Below, in pieces: positions 55,099 to 64,000 of a DNA stretch of 64,000 bases (position 1 is the stretch's first letter; each line of letters begins with the position of its first letter). The translations under genes were made by a program, and so were the position numbers. This DNA is from Actinocrinis sp035605935 (GTDB lineage: Bacteria > Actinomycetota > Actinomycetes > Streptomycetales > Catenulisporaceae): positions 1-64,000 of the forward strand of contig NZ_DATNGK010000062.1 in NCBI RefSeq assembly GCF_035605935.1, in the 5' to 3' direction. Under the pieces are notes generated by a model that was not told the DNA's origin, did no database searches, and was given only the letters and a program-made list of their open reading frames with translations.

Positions 55099-56517
55099 TC
55101 ACCGGGCCATGAGTAGCAGGGGTACCGAATCGGGATGCAGCGTGGTGCGCGCCACCGGCCGCACCACCGCACCGGGCTGCGCGGTGAACGAATACTGCGA
55201 CGCGACGGCTGCGATGGTGGTCAGCATGAGGCTCCAGGCGAACGCCTCGCCGATGCATCCTCGCGATCCGAGGCCGAACGGCAGATAGTGGCCGCGCAGC
55301 GGTCCGGGATCTGGGCTGCGCCAGCGCTCCGGGTCGAAGCGGCCGGGGTTCGGATATACCGCCGGGTCGTGCTGCAGACCGTAGAAGTTGAGCAGCACTT
55401 GGGTTCCGGCCGCGATCGGCGTCTCGCCAAGCCTTACGTCCTCGATCGGGCGCCGGCCGAGGATCCAGCCCGGCGGGTAGCACCGTAAGACCTCTGATAC
55501 GACGCGGCGGGTCAGCGGCAGGCTCCTGAGATCCGCGGCGGCCGGCTTGCGGCCGCCGAGAACCGCATCGATCTCCTGCTGGACTTCCCGTTGCAGACCC
55601 GGCTCACGGGAGAGCACGTGCAGGCTCCACGCGAGCGTGCCCGCGGTCGTTTCGGTGCCGGCCAGCAATACCGTCATGATCTCGTCGTGCGCCTGCGCGT
55701 CGGTCATGCCGCTGCCGTCCTCTTCGTCCACGGCCGCGAGCACGGTGCTCAACAGACTGGGCGTTTCGCCGGGCGCGGATACCGCCGTCGGCGTCCCGTT
55801 CTGCCGCGCGCGGTGCTCGGCGACCATCCGGTCGACCATGGCGTGCAGCGCGGCGCAGGCCTGGTCGAAGCGGCGGTTTCCGGATGTCGGAACCCTGTTG
55901 AGGAAATCCAGCGGCAGCAGCGCGCGCCGCCCGATGCCGCCGAGCAGCACCGGCAGCGAAGCCATGATCTCGCGCAGCGCCGCGGAATCGGCGCCGGGCG
56001 CGTCGTCGGCGTCGGCGTTGGAGCCCTCGAACATGGCCCGCACCGTCGCGTCCATCGCCAGGATCCGCATCTCGTGCGCCGCGTCGATCCGCGTGCCGTC
56101 GCGCCATTGCTCGATGGTGCGGCTCACGGACCGGTTCATCGCCGCGACGTACCCCTCGACGTGTCTGTGATCGAACGCGGGGTGCATCAGGCGTCGTTGA
56201 CGGCGGTGTTTCGCGCCGCCGGAGGTGCCGATGCCGTCGCCGATCAACGTTCTGAGTTGATCGAACTGGAAGCCCTTGTCGTAGGAGGAGGCGTCGGCGA
56301 CCAGGATCTGGATGACCCGCTCGGGGTCGTTTACCAGCAGCGCCGGTTTCGGGCCAAGGCGTATCGCGACGACGTCCCCGAGCGGATACGCTCGTTCGAG
56401 GAAGCCGAGCGGGTCACGCAGCAGCGCCCCGGCGTGTCCGAGAAGCGGCCATGAACCTCGCATCGACACAGGCGAGCGCACCGGTCGCGGTATGAGTTCG
56501 GTCGGAGTCGACATCAT
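55099..56517 (-). CDS. Cytochrome P450
   Basis: A 472-residue P450. The I-helix oxygen motif is LLAGTETTAG, the ExxR is EVLR (about 345), and the heme loop is FGLGSRGCIGEAF with Cys421 as ligand. The convergent partner is a terpene synthase, 36 bp apart, so it probably oxidises the terpene scaffold. The closest subclass is not identified. No ferredoxin is adjacent; the one at 16469 is the nearest. Confidence 0.92.
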   Translation of the reverse strand: MMSTPTELIPRPVRSPVSMRGSWPLLGHAGALLRDPLGFLERAYPLGDVVAIRLGPKPALLVNDPERVIQILVADASSYDKGFQFDQLRTLIGDGIGTSGGAKHRRQRRLMHPAFDHRHVEGYVAAMNRSVSRTIEQWRDGTRIDAAHEMRILAMDATVRAMFEGSNADADDAPGADSAALREIMASLPVLLGGIGRRALLPLDFLNRVPTSGNRRFDQACAALHAMVDRMVAEHRARQNGTPTAVSAPGETPSLLSTVLAAVDEEDGSGMTDAQAHDEIMTVLLAGTETTAGTLAWSLHVLSREPGLQREVQQEIDAVLGGRKPAAADLRSLPLTRRVVSEVLRCYPPGWILGRRPIEDVRLGETPIAAGTQVLLNFYGLQHDPAVYPNPGRFDPERWRSPDPGPLRGHYLPFGLGSRGCIGEAFAWSLMLTTIAAVASQYSFTAQPGAVVRPVARTTLHPDSVPLLLMAR

Positions 56518-56755
56518 TACCCCCAGTCGCGCAATCCCGACACTCGGTCACAATAGCGACGGCGCGACGGCGCAGTAAGGGCGCACGCGGGCGATACAAA
56601 CCGGCCATCGTGTGCGATTCTTGAGAAACACCACCCCGTAGAGCTACCGCGCGACTACTGTATGCACGACGGTGGACGATACGCCTGTGTCTGGAGTGAG
56701 CAATCAGGCCGCGAGAATACGGGAGCGGCGCAAGCGCGATCGGCGGGAGGAACCG

Positions 56756-58576
56756 ATGACACCGCCTCAACAGCAGGACGCTACACCAGATTCGGACGGG
56801 TTCGACGAGGTGAATGAACCGCTGCGGCACTCCAAAGTGACGAACGACGCCACGCACGACGCCTCCGACGCCGCGGCGGTACGTCCCGAAGCGCCGCCGC
56901 GCCCGGCGGACACGACGCCGGCCAAACCGGCGGTGCGCGTCTCATCCGGCGCGTATCAAACCTCGAGCCGGCCGCTGGCGGCCTGGGACGACCCCGGTTC
57001 GGCGTCTAATCTGGTCGGCTCCTCCACCGGTTTTTTCAACTGGGCGCTGCCCTCTGGCGAGGTGTTCTGCGATGAGCAGACGCTCCGCTTGCACGGCCTG
57101 CCGCCGGATGCCGCGCCGCAGTTCGAGACCTTCCTCGGCCAGGTGCCACAGGAGGACCTCGAGCAGTTGCTCAGCCTGCTGCGGCCGATGCTTTCCACCG
57201 TCGGCGACTACGTGCTCGAATACCGGGTGCTCTGGCCGGACGGCGTCATCCACACCCTCGAGACGCGCGGCCGGGTGGTGGCCGGTGCGGACGGCGAGCC
57301 GGTGCGGTCGATGGGCGTGATCGCGGACATCACCGAGCGGCGGGCCGCGGAGGAGGCGGCGCGTTCCGAGGCGCGCGCCGCGACGCGGATCCAGACCGTC
57401 ACCGCCGGACTGGCCGCGGCCTCCACGCTGGACGAGGTGCGCGCGGCGGTCGAGCGGGCGCTGCCCGCTCTGGGCGCTGATTCGCTGATCATCGCGGACG
57501 TGGGGAACCGAGTGGAGGTGCTGCTCTCCTGCGGCATCGGCGCCGGGCGGCACGAGACCCTGCGGGTGTCCGACAACGGGCCGCTGCGCTCGTCCGTCAC
57601 GTACGAATCAGCGCTCTTCTTCGGTAGTTCGGCAGAGCTCTGCGAACGCTTTCCCCAAGTGGAACCGGCGATCAAGGACTGCGGCCAAGAGGCCTGGGCG
57701 TTCCTGCCGTTGTCGGGCATCCCGCGGATGCGCGGGGTCTGTCTGCTCGGCTACCAGCGCGAGGCAGCGTTCGATGATGCAGAGCGTAGTGTGCTCGTGC
57801 TGGCGGCCAGCGCGATTGGCCAGGCCGTCTACCGCGCGAGACTGCACGACACCGAGCACACCTTCGCGCTCGCGTTGCAGGAGGGCATGCTCCCGCACAC
57901 GCTTAGGTTCGGTCCCGGCGTGCGCGGCGCGTGGCGCTATGAGGCCGCGACGACCGGAATCCAGGTCGGCGGCGACTGGTACGACTCGGTGCCACTGGAC
58001 GACGGCTCGACAGTGCTGATCATCGGCGACGTCGAAGGCCACAACGTGCACGCCGCCGGCATGATGTACCGGCTGCGTACGACCGTGCGCACATACGCCG
58101 CGGAGAAGCATCCGGTCGACGAGATCCTGCGGCGCGCCCACGACTTCGTCGTCGAGATCAACGACGAGGTCGAATACCCGATCTTCGCTACCTGCCTGGT
58201 GGCCCGGGTCGATCCGGAGGCGCACACGATCACCGTGAGCCGGGCCGGCCACATACCGCCGGTGGTGGTTCCGCCAGGGCTCGCCGCCTACGTACCGAAG
58301 ACCGACGTCGGGGTCCCGCTCGGTGTCCTCGACGTCGGGCAATACCCGGTATGGCAGATGCCGTACAAGCCGGGCACGAGGCTGGTGCTGTGCACGGACG
58401 GGCTGCTGGAGAGCATAGACAACGACCTCGACGAGGGCCTTAAGCGCACGATCGCGTGTCTGCAGGACACCGGTCAGGTAGAGCTCGAAGTCCTGGTCGA
58501 TCTGCTGCTGAGCGCGAACCGGCCCCGTGGTCTGTGGAAGGACGACGTAGCTGTCCTGCTCGCCGAGCTCTACTGA
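56756..58576 (+). CDS. PAS-GAF-SpoIIE (PP2C) phosphatase
   Basis: A 606-residue signalling protein: disordered, Pro/Ala-rich N-terminus (1-85), PAS domain (about 100-205, FFNWALPSGEVFCDEQTLR), GAF domain (about 230-385) and PP2C-type phosphatase (about 400-606) with GGDWYDSVPLDDGST, IGDVEGHNVHAA and LCTDGLLE metal sites. Such proteins control anti-sigma/anti-anti-sigma switches in actinomycetes. The ATG at 56756 has GGGAGGA upstream; the frame is open to 56672. No anti-sigma gene is adjacent. Confidence 0.9.
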   Translation: MTPPQQQDATPDSDGFDEVNEPLRHSKVTNDATHDASDAAAVRPEAPPRPADTTPAKPAVRVSSGAYQTSSRPLAAWDDPGSASNLVGSSTGFFNWALPSGEVFCDEQTLRLHGLPPDAAPQFETFLGQVPQEDLEQLLSLLRPMLSTVGDYVLEYRVLWPDGVIHTLETRGRVVAGADGEPVRSMGVIADITERRAAEEAARSEARAATRIQTVTAGLAAASTLDEVRAAVERALPALGADSLIIADVGNRVEVLLSCGIGAGRHETLRVSDNGPLRSSVTYESALFFGSSAELCERFPQVEPAIKDCGQEAWAFLPLSGIPRMRGVCLLGYQREAAFDDAERSVLVLAASAIGQAVYRARLHDTEHTFALALQEGMLPHTLRFGPGVRGAWRYEAATTGIQVGGDWYDSVPLDDGSTVLIIGDVEGHNVHAAGMMYRLRTTVRTYAAEKHPVDEILRRAHDFVVEINDEVEYPIFATCLVARVDPEAHTITVSRAGHIPPVVVPPGLAAYVPKTDVGVPLGVLDVGQYPVWQMPYKPGTRLVLCTDGLLESIDNDLDEGLKRTIACLQDTGQVELEVLVDLLLSANRPRGLWKDDVAVLLAELY

Positions 58577-58592
58577 CCGGCCAGCTCGCTGC

Positions 58593-59096
58593 TCAGCAAT
58601 CACACGCCGCGCCGTCGGAAGGAGCGGTGAGCGGGTCGGTCGCGGGTTCACGCAGTCCCCAGCGAGACTCGTAGGCGAAACCCTCGCGGACCCAGTACTC
58701 GAATCCGCCGATCATCTCCTTGACCGGGAAGCCGAGCCGGGCCAGTTCCAGGGCTGCTCGCGTCGCGCCGTTGCAGCCGGGTCCCCAGCAGTAGGTCACG
58801 CACGGCATGCCGACGGGAATCAGCTCGCTGATTGACCGCTCGGCGGCGTGCTGCGCGATCTCGCGCGTCGGCAGGTGGATCGCGCCGGGAATGTGGCCCT
58901 GATCCCAGGCCTCCCGCGAACGCGAATCGACGAGCACGAATGCCGTGCCGAGCAGTCCGGCCTCCAGATCGGCCCGCACGTCGGAGACGTCGGTCTCGTA
59001 GGCGAGCCGCGCTGCGAAGTGCGCGAGCGCCGCGTCGTTCGCAGCCGCCGCGACAGACAGCACCGCGCTCCTCGTGTCGATTCCTGTCGTGGTCAC
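58593..59096 (-). CDS. Rhodanese-like sulfurtransferase domain protein
   Basis: A 167-residue single rhodanese domain: VLVDSRSREAWDQGHIPGAI and PTRE near residues 55-80, and the active-site loop YCWGPGCNGA with the nucleophilic Cys. The C-terminal CDC could bind metal or take part in thiol exchange. The GTG at 59096 is preferred (GAGAGGGG nine bases upstream). It converges on the SpoIIE phosphatase gene and is divergent from the GlxA-type regulator. Confidence 0.88.
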   Translation of the reverse strand: MTTTGIDTRSAVLSVAAAANDAALAHFAARLAYETDVSDVRADLEAGLLGTAFVLVDSRSREAWDQGHIPGAIHLPTREIAQHAAERSISELIPVGMPCVTYCWGPGCNGATRAALELARLGFPVKEMIGGFEYWVREGFAYESRWGLREPATDPLTAPSDGAACDC

Positions 59097-59196
59097 TGTT
59101 CCCAACCCCTCTCTCGACCGCTACCGCACTCCATGCTTCCGGCCGCCGCCCCACCGGCCCAGTGGCGCGATCGCCAACTATCGCTAAGATCACGCC

Positions 59197-60207
59197 ATGC
59201 CTGTCGATATCGAGGCGCCACGCCTCACACGGCGCGCCGGTCGCCATACGGTGGCCGTGTACGCCTTCGACGGCGTGTCGCCGTTCGAACTGAGTTGCGT
59301 CGTTGAGGTATTCGGCCTTCCGCGACCGGAACTGGGTGTGCCGTGGTACGACCTGAGGGTGTGCGCCGAGTCGACTGCGCCACTGCGAGCGGTCGGCGGA
59401 TTCACGCTCGTGACCGAACGCGGCATGGACGACTTCGTCGCCGCGGACACGGTGATCGTGCCGGCTGTCGCGGATGTCCGCGGCGAGATCTCGCCCGGCC
59501 TTATCAGGGCTCTGCGCGCGGCGCATGAGCGCGGGGCCCGGGTGGTATCGATCTGCTCCGGGGTGTTCGCGCTGGCAGCGGCTGGACTGCTCGACGGCCG
59601 CGAGGCGACCACGCACTGGCGTTACGCGAAGCTGCTCGCCGAGCGGTTCCCAAGCGTCCAAGTCAATCCCGACGTGCTGTACGTGGACGGCGGCAGGGTC
59701 CTCACCAGCGCCGGCAGCGCGGCGGGCCTTGACCTGTGCCTGCACCTGGTGCGCTTGGACCACGGCTCCACGATCGCGAACGCCGTCGCGCGCCGCCTCG
59801 TGCTGCCGCCGCATCGCGAAGGCGGTCAGGCGCAGTTCATCGAGGCCGCGGTCCGCCCGATCGGCGAAGACGACGCGGTGGCCCGGTCGCTTGATTGGGC
59901 GCTCGCACACCTCGCCGAGCCCATCGCGATCGCTGACCTCGCCGCCGTCGCCCGCATGTCGACGCGCAGCTACCTCAGACACTTCACCCGCGCGACCGGA
60001 ACCACTCCCCTGCGCTGGCTCATCTCGCAGCGCATCGCGGCCGCCCGCCCGCTGCTGGAGAGCACCGACGCCCAGGTCGAACAGGTCGGCGCGGCGGTGG
60101 GCTTCGCCGATGCCGCCACCTTCCGCCACCACTTCACCCGCAGCGTCGGCACCTCGCCCTCGGCGTACCGCCGCACGTTCCGGAAGGTGTCCGAGCCTTC
60201 CTCGTAG
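59197..60207 (+). CDS. GlxA-type AraC-family transcriptional regulator
   Basis: A 336-residue regulator with an N-terminal DJ-1/PfpI domain (about 10-190, VVSICSGVFALAAAGLLDG with the nucleophile-elbow Cys) and a C-terminal AraC HTH pair (about 235-330, IADLAAVARMSTRSYLRHFT, VGAAVGFADAATFRHHF). Members respond to small metabolites. It is divergent from the rhodanese gene, which may be a target. Confidence 0.9.
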   Translation: MPVDIEAPRLTRRAGRHTVAVYAFDGVSPFELSCVVEVFGLPRPELGVPWYDLRVCAESTAPLRAVGGFTLVTERGMDDFVAADTVIVPAVADVRGEISPGLIRALRAAHERGARVVSICSGVFALAAAGLLDGREATTHWRYAKLLAERFPSVQVNPDVLYVDGGRVLTSAGSAAGLDLCLHLVRLDHGSTIANAVARRLVLPPHREGGQAQFIEAAVRPIGEDDAVARSLDWALAHLAEPIAIADLAAVARMSTRSYLRHFTRATGTTPLRWLISQRIAAARPLLESTDAQVEQVGAAVGFADAATFRHHFTRSVGTSPSAYRRTFRKVSEPSS

Positions 60208-60400
60208 GCGAAAGTTGCACCACGCAGCGGCGTGCGCCGATCGCCATCAACGCAGGCCACAGACGATGCGCGGTCGCGGCAATCGATTGCCCGCCATTGT
60301 CGATCCGGCATTTCGAAGCTACGGTCCAGCCCGCGATTCAGGGCACGTGTTCTGTCCCGAAAGCAGTGTCGGGGCACCAGTTTCGGGAGCGTGAAGACCG

Positions 60401-61540
60401 GTGGCGAGCATCACCCGCAGGGCGACTTTGTTCAGCATCGCGACGGCGTTGGCCGCAGCCGGCGGGACGGTTGCCGCGACCGTCTCAGCGTCTGCCGCCG
60501 CGCCGCGCACCGCCTTCTCCGGCGCGGTCGGGTTCGGCGCCGGCGCGACCGGTGGTTCCGGCGGTTCGACCTACCACGTGACGAACCTGAACGACTCCGG
60601 TCCCGGCTCGTTCCGCGACGCGGTCAGCGCGTCAGGACGCATCATCGTCTTCGACGTCGACGGCTACATCACGCTCTCCTCCGCGGTCTCGGTCAAGAGC
60701 AACCTGACCATCGAGGGCGACACCGCGCCCGGTCAGGGCATCGGCCTGATGGGCCGCGAGGTCTCGTTCGCCAAGTCCAGCAACGACATCGTGCGCTACG
60801 TCAGGTTCCGCCAGGGCACGCTGGACCCGAACACCGGCAAGTCCGCGCTGAGCCTGTCCAGCGCCAGCGACATGATCTTCGACCATGTGTCCGTGGAATT
60901 CGGCTCCTGGGACGACATCGACGCGGTCGGCGCCAAGAACATCACCGTCCAGGACTCGATCATCGCCGACCCGATCGGCCAGCGCTTCGGCGCGCACACC
61001 GAGACCGGGCCGTTCACCTGGTACCACGACGTGTTCGCCAACAGCCACAACCGAAACCCGCTGGCCAAGGCGAACACCCAGTTCATCGACAACGTCGTGT
61101 ACGGCTACCAGGGCGGCTACACGGCGGGCAATTCCAGCGGCGTCTTCACCCACGACGTGGTCGACAACTACTTCATCGCCGGGCCGCAGACCAGCAGCCC
61201 GTCCGACGCCTACTTCCAGATGACCAACCAGAAGGTTTACAACAGCGGGAACGTGCTGGACTCGGACAAGAACGGCACGCTCGGCGGCTCGTCACTCGGC
61301 CTCGGTGGAGGGGCGACGGCGCTCGGCGCGCCGTGGGCGTCGACCACGAACTCGATCGCGACGCAGAGCGCCCACAGCGCGTACTCCTGGGACCTGGCCA
61401 ACGCTGGAGACCTGCCGCGCGACCAAGTGGACGCGCTCGTTGCCGCTGACGTTTCGTCCGCCGGTACCAGCGGCCACCTGTGGTCCAGTCAGACCCAGAC
61501 GGGCCTCGGCAACGACGGCTACGGCACTATCAGCGGTTAG
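60401..61540 (+). CDS. Secreted pectate-lyase-like protein (PL1-type)
   Basis: A 379-residue exported right-handed beta-helix protein. The N-terminus has TRRATLF followed by a hydrophobic stretch and ASAAAP, a possible Tat signal with cleavage near residue 33. The catalytic domain shows YHVTNLNDSGPGSFRDAVS, IIVFDVDGYI and FDHVSVEFGSWDDIDAVGAK, typical of polysaccharide lyase family 1. Its target is probably pectin or a related polysaccharide, but specificity is inferred. Confidence 0.87.
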   Translation: MASITRRATLFSIATALAAAGGTVAATVSASAAAPRTAFSGAVGFGAGATGGSGGSTYHVTNLNDSGPGSFRDAVSASGRIIVFDVDGYITLSSAVSVKSNLTIEGDTAPGQGIGLMGREVSFAKSSNDIVRYVRFRQGTLDPNTGKSALSLSSASDMIFDHVSVEFGSWDDIDAVGAKNITVQDSIIADPIGQRFGAHTETGPFTWYHDVFANSHNRNPLAKANTQFIDNVVYGYQGGYTAGNSSGVFTHDVVDNYFIAGPQTSSPSDAYFQMTNQKVYNSGNVLDSDKNGTLGGSSLGLGGGATALGAPWASTTNSIATQSAHSAYSWDLANAGDLPRDQVDALVAADVSSAGTSGHLWSSQTQTGLGNDGYGTISG

Positions 61541-61582
61541 CGGCAGCGGCGCCCCGAGCGCTCAGATGCGAAGATCGGACGC

Positions 61583-62431
61583 ATGACTGAGCGCGACTGG
61601 CACGAGATCGCGGAAGGTGTGTTCCGCAAGCGGTTCGAGCCCTGCGATGTGACAGTGACCGCGGTCGTCGGGTCCGCGGGAGTCGCCGTCGTCGACACGC
61701 GGTGCTCGCTGGCCGAGGCGCGCGAGATCAAGGCGCAACTGCGGCAGCTGACCAGCGCGCCGGTACGGTGTGTGGTCAACACGCATGCGCACTTCGACCA
61801 CTGCTGGGGAAACGCCGAGTTCGTGGCGCCCCGGTTGACTCCGTCGGCGCGCATCTGGGGCCACGCCTCGGTTCCGGCGCGGCTTGATCCGAACGATCCC
61901 GCGCTGCGCGCCCTGGTCGCGCAACTCGCGGCGCAAGGCCCCGAGTGGGCGCAGCGGATGGCAGAGCTCGAATTCCGTGCGCCGACCGAACTGGTCCAGG
62001 AGCGCGCGTCGATCGATCTCGGCGATCGGGCGCTGGAGCTGCGATTCCTAGGGCGCGGGCATACCGACGGCGACCTGTGGATCTTGATCGAAACCGGTGC
62101 CGCCGGGATCGTGCTCACCGGGGATCTGGTCGAGGAATCGGGACCGCCGGCCTTCGGGCAGGACAGCTTCCCGCTGGAGTGGGCGGACACGCTGGATCGA
62201 GCGCTGCCGCTGATCGCCCCAGACGCGCTGGTGGTTCCGGGCCACGGCGCCGTCGTGGACGCCGCCTTCGTCCGAGCGCAGCGCGAAGCGATCGCATCGG
62301 TCGCGGCGGAAATCCGGCGGCTGCACGCGGCCGGGGTTCCGGTCCAGTCGGCGGCGAGCGCCGGCACCTGGGCGATCGAGGTAAAAGCACTCGGAGCCGC
62401 CATTGAGCGCGGGTACGCCGCGCTGACATAG
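61583..62431 (+). CDS. MBL-fold metallo-hydrolase
   Basis: A 282-residue metallo-beta-lactamase-fold enzyme with the HxHxDH motif (NTHAHFDHCWGNAEF, about 70), the later metal ligands in LRFLGRGHTDGDLWI and LTGDLVEESGP, and a terminal VVPGHGAVVDAAF. No signal peptide. Substrate unknown. Confidence 0.9.
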   Translation: MTERDWHEIAEGVFRKRFEPCDVTVTAVVGSAGVAVVDTRCSLAEAREIKAQLRQLTSAPVRCVVNTHAHFDHCWGNAEFVAPRLTPSARIWGHASVPARLDPNDPALRALVAQLAAQGPEWAQRMAELEFRAPTELVQERASIDLGDRALELRFLGRGHTDGDLWILIETGAAGIVLTGDLVEESGPPAFGQDSFPLEWADTLDRALPLIAPDALVVPGHGAVVDAAFVRAQREAIASVAAEIRRLHAAGVPVQSAASAGTWAIEVKALGAAIERGYAALT

Positions 62432-62440
62432 GCTTCCTGC

Positions 62441-63202
62441 GTGGAGACCTCGAACGAGAATGTCATAGCGCAGATTTGGCGCTACCCGGTCAAGTCGCTA
62501 CGCGGCGAACTGCTGTCCGCGGCCGCGGTGGACACTCGAGGCCTGCGCGGTGACCGGCTTTGGGCGGTGCGCGACTCGGCTGACGGAAAGCTGGGCTCCG
62601 GAAAGAACAGCCGGAGATTCCGGCGGTTTCCGGGCCCGACGCTGCTGAGCCTTTCCTCGCGTTACCGGGTCGACCCTGCGGCCGAACCGGACGCCGTCGA
62701 ACCGCCGCTGGTTGTAGATGCGGACGGGCGCGAGTACCCGGTGTCAGACGGCTCTGCGGACCGCTTCTTCCAGCAGCAGACCGGGATCCCGACGCTGTCT
62801 GTCGCGCGGGAGGCCGAGGTCAACCACTTCGACGAGGAGCCGGTCAGCCTGATCGGCACGGCGACGTTGGAATGGGTCGAGAAAGAGTTGCCGGGCATCG
62901 CGACTGACGCGCGGCGCTTCCGACCAAATCTGGTGGTGCACACGTCGGAGCCGTTCGAGGAGGAGGCCTGGGTCGGGCGCACCGTCCACATCGGTTCCGG
63001 TGACGACGCGGTCGAGCTCACGTTCACGCACGTGCTGATGCGGTGCGTGATGACGACCATGGAGCAGGCCGACCTGCCGCCCGCGCTCGGCATGCTCAAG
63101 ATGCTCGGGCAGCGTGAGGAGCAGCCGCTGCGGCTCGCCGTGGTCGGTGCGGCGACTCGGACAGGCATCGTGCGCATAGGCGACCCGGTCGTCGTCGACT
63201 GA
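62441..63202 (+). CDS. MOSC-domain protein
   Basis: A 253-residue protein with the MOSC N-terminal barrel (AQIWRYPVKSLRGELLSAAA) and the MOSC domain (GIATDARRFRPNLVV; Cys in TFTHVLMRCVMTTMEQ). MOSC proteins handle sulfur or molybdenum cofactor chemistry. It starts at a GTG ten bases after the MBL gene, so the two are probably co-transcribed. Confidence 0.87.
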   Translation: METSNENVIAQIWRYPVKSLRGELLSAAAVDTRGLRGDRLWAVRDSADGKLGSGKNSRRFRRFPGPTLLSLSSRYRVDPAAEPDAVEPPLVVDADGREYPVSDGSADRFFQQQTGIPTLSVAREAEVNHFDEEPVSLIGTATLEWVEKELPGIATDARRFRPNLVVHTSEPFEEEAWVGRTVHIGSGDDAVELTFTHVLMRCVMTTMEQADLPPALGMLKMLGQREEQPLRLAVVGAATRTGIVRIGDPVVVD

Positions 63203-63317
63203 CGTCGCCGCCGGCGCGTCCGCTGACAGCGAACGCCTTCGCAGCTGCGCGCGGGAGCAAGGGACAGCAGTCCAGGCGTTAGGCCGTGTGAGACTGCTTC
63301 GTCCGGAGGTGCCACAG

Positions 63318-64000
63318 ATGGCCCGCGATCCGTTCGCTCGCGAGGGCGGCGACCAAGACGGCGGCGTCGAGGCTCTAGACGCCTACTCGAAAGCCGTCGT
63401 GACCGTCGCCGATACCCTGCGGCCCTCGGTGCTCAGCGTCGTGGTGAGATCCGGACGCGGCGAGGGCGCAGGGTCCGCGGTGGCGTTCACCCGCGACGGC
63501 TTCCTGGTGACAAGCGCACACGTGGTCGACGGCGTCAACGGCGGCGCGGTGTTCACCTTCGACGGGCAGGAGCAGGTCTTCGAGGTGGTCGGCCGGGACC
63601 GGCTCTCCGATCTGGCGGTGCTGAGCACCGGGCTTCATCCGGCCGCCGCGGCCGAACTCGGCGACGCGGACCGGCTGCGGGTCGGGCAGCTGGTGGTCGC
63701 GGTCGGCAATCCGCTCGGGCTCGCCGGTTCGGTGACGGCCGGGATCGTCAGCGCGCTCGGCCGTTCGATTCCGGCGACCACGCCGGTCGGCCTGCGCGTG
63801 ATCGATGACGTGATCCAGACGGACGCGGCGCTGAACCCGGGCAACTCCGGCGGTGCGCTCGCCGACGCCTCCGCGCGGGTCGTCGGGATCAACACGGCGG
63901 TGGCCGGCATCGGGCTCGGCCTTGCGGTGCCGATGAATTCCACGACCCAGCACATACTCAGTGAGCTGATGACGAACGGCAGAGTGCGCCGCGCCTGGCT
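63318..64000 (+). CDS. HtrA/S1C-like serine protease, 5' part
   Basis: The gene runs off the right edge; about 227 residues are visible. The trypsin-like triad shows as SAHVVDG (His), LSDLAVLS (Asp) and NPGNSGGALA (Ser). The start has no signal peptide or membrane helix, so the visible part is cytosolic; a PDZ domain may follow outside the window. The ATG at 63318 is preceded by GGAGGT with seven bases spacing. Confidence 0.87.
   Translation, partial: MARDPFAREGGDQDGGVEALDAYSKAVVTVADTLRPSVLSVVVRSGRGEGAGSAVAFTRDGFLVTSAHVVDGVNGGAVFTFDGQEQVFEVVGRDRLSDLAVLSTGLHPAAAAELGDADRLRVGQLVVAVGNPLGLAGSVTAGIVSALGRSIPATTPVGLRVIDDVIQTDAALNPGNSGGALADASARVVGINTAVAGIGLGLAVPMNSTTQHILSELMTNGRVRRAW

Noticed and set aside
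58648..60132. A 494-codon leftward frame overlapping the GlxA-type and rhodanese genes.
   Set aside because: No conserved domain; both overlapping genes have diagnostic motifs in other frames.

Overview
The window is a gene-dense, high-GC actinomycete chromosome segment. It carries a complete Pup-proteasome locus (arc, dop, pup, prcB, prcA, pafA, pafB, pafC), the mycothiol ligase mshC, F420-type and SURF1 genes, and many GTG/TTG starts. The gene order resembles the proteasome region of Streptomyces and relatives. Genus cannot be fixed from the sequence alone. I saw no rRNA, tRNA, CRISPR array or intact insertion sequence.

Layout. 1-5.6 kb (minus strand): a Ski2-like helicase cut by the window edge, a lipid kinase, tatC, tatA, two small proteins, and the WYL regulator pair pafC/pafB. 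5.7-8.4 kb: a DUF3866 protein and two FKBP prolyl isomerases, one a two-domain lipoprotein. 8.4-16.1 kb (minus strand): the pupylation and proteasome block pafA, prcA, prcB, a frameshifted endonuclease VII remnant, pup, dop and the ATPase arc. Pup ends in Gln, so Dop must deamidate it before PafA can ligate it to targets; ARC then unfolds pupylated proteins into the PrcAB core. 16.5-25.9 kb: ferredoxin, trmI, a site-2 protease, a RecB-like nuclease, a HAD phosphatase, metH and a PAC2 protein. 26.1-31.7 kb: a VapBC-type toxin-antitoxin pair, mshC and its conserved companions (SCO1664-like, DUF3090, histidine phosphatase), and an LLM oxidoreductase. 31.8-39.5 kb: an aldo/keto reductase, a decayed RecD2-like protein, an EF-hand protein, an acidic protein, DUF3817, SURF1, a Tim44-like membrane protein and a 24-residue bL37 ribosomal protein gene. 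39.8-54 kb: an ABC-2 exporter, a second SURF1, mscL, a stand-alone transposase DNA-binding domain, an ABC exporter, a ROK regulator, an enoyl-CoA hydratase, a small HTH protein and an ABC-F ATPase. 54-64 kb: a terpene synthase/P450 pair, a PAS-GAF-SpoIIE phosphatase, a rhodanese, a GlxA-type regulator, a secreted pectate-lyase-like protein, MBL-fold and MOSC proteins, and the start of an HtrA-like protease.

Most notable observations: (1) the PrcA tail carries a nine-residue stretch that closely copies the ARC-binding helix of Pup; (2) an endonuclease VII gene between pup and prcB is broken by at least four successive single-base losses; (3) a tandem 18-bp palindromic repeat lies just ahead of pup; (4) a hidden 24-codon bL37 gene; (5) a RecD2-like protein that has lost its ATPase motifs; (6) a compact terpene synthase/P450 pair.
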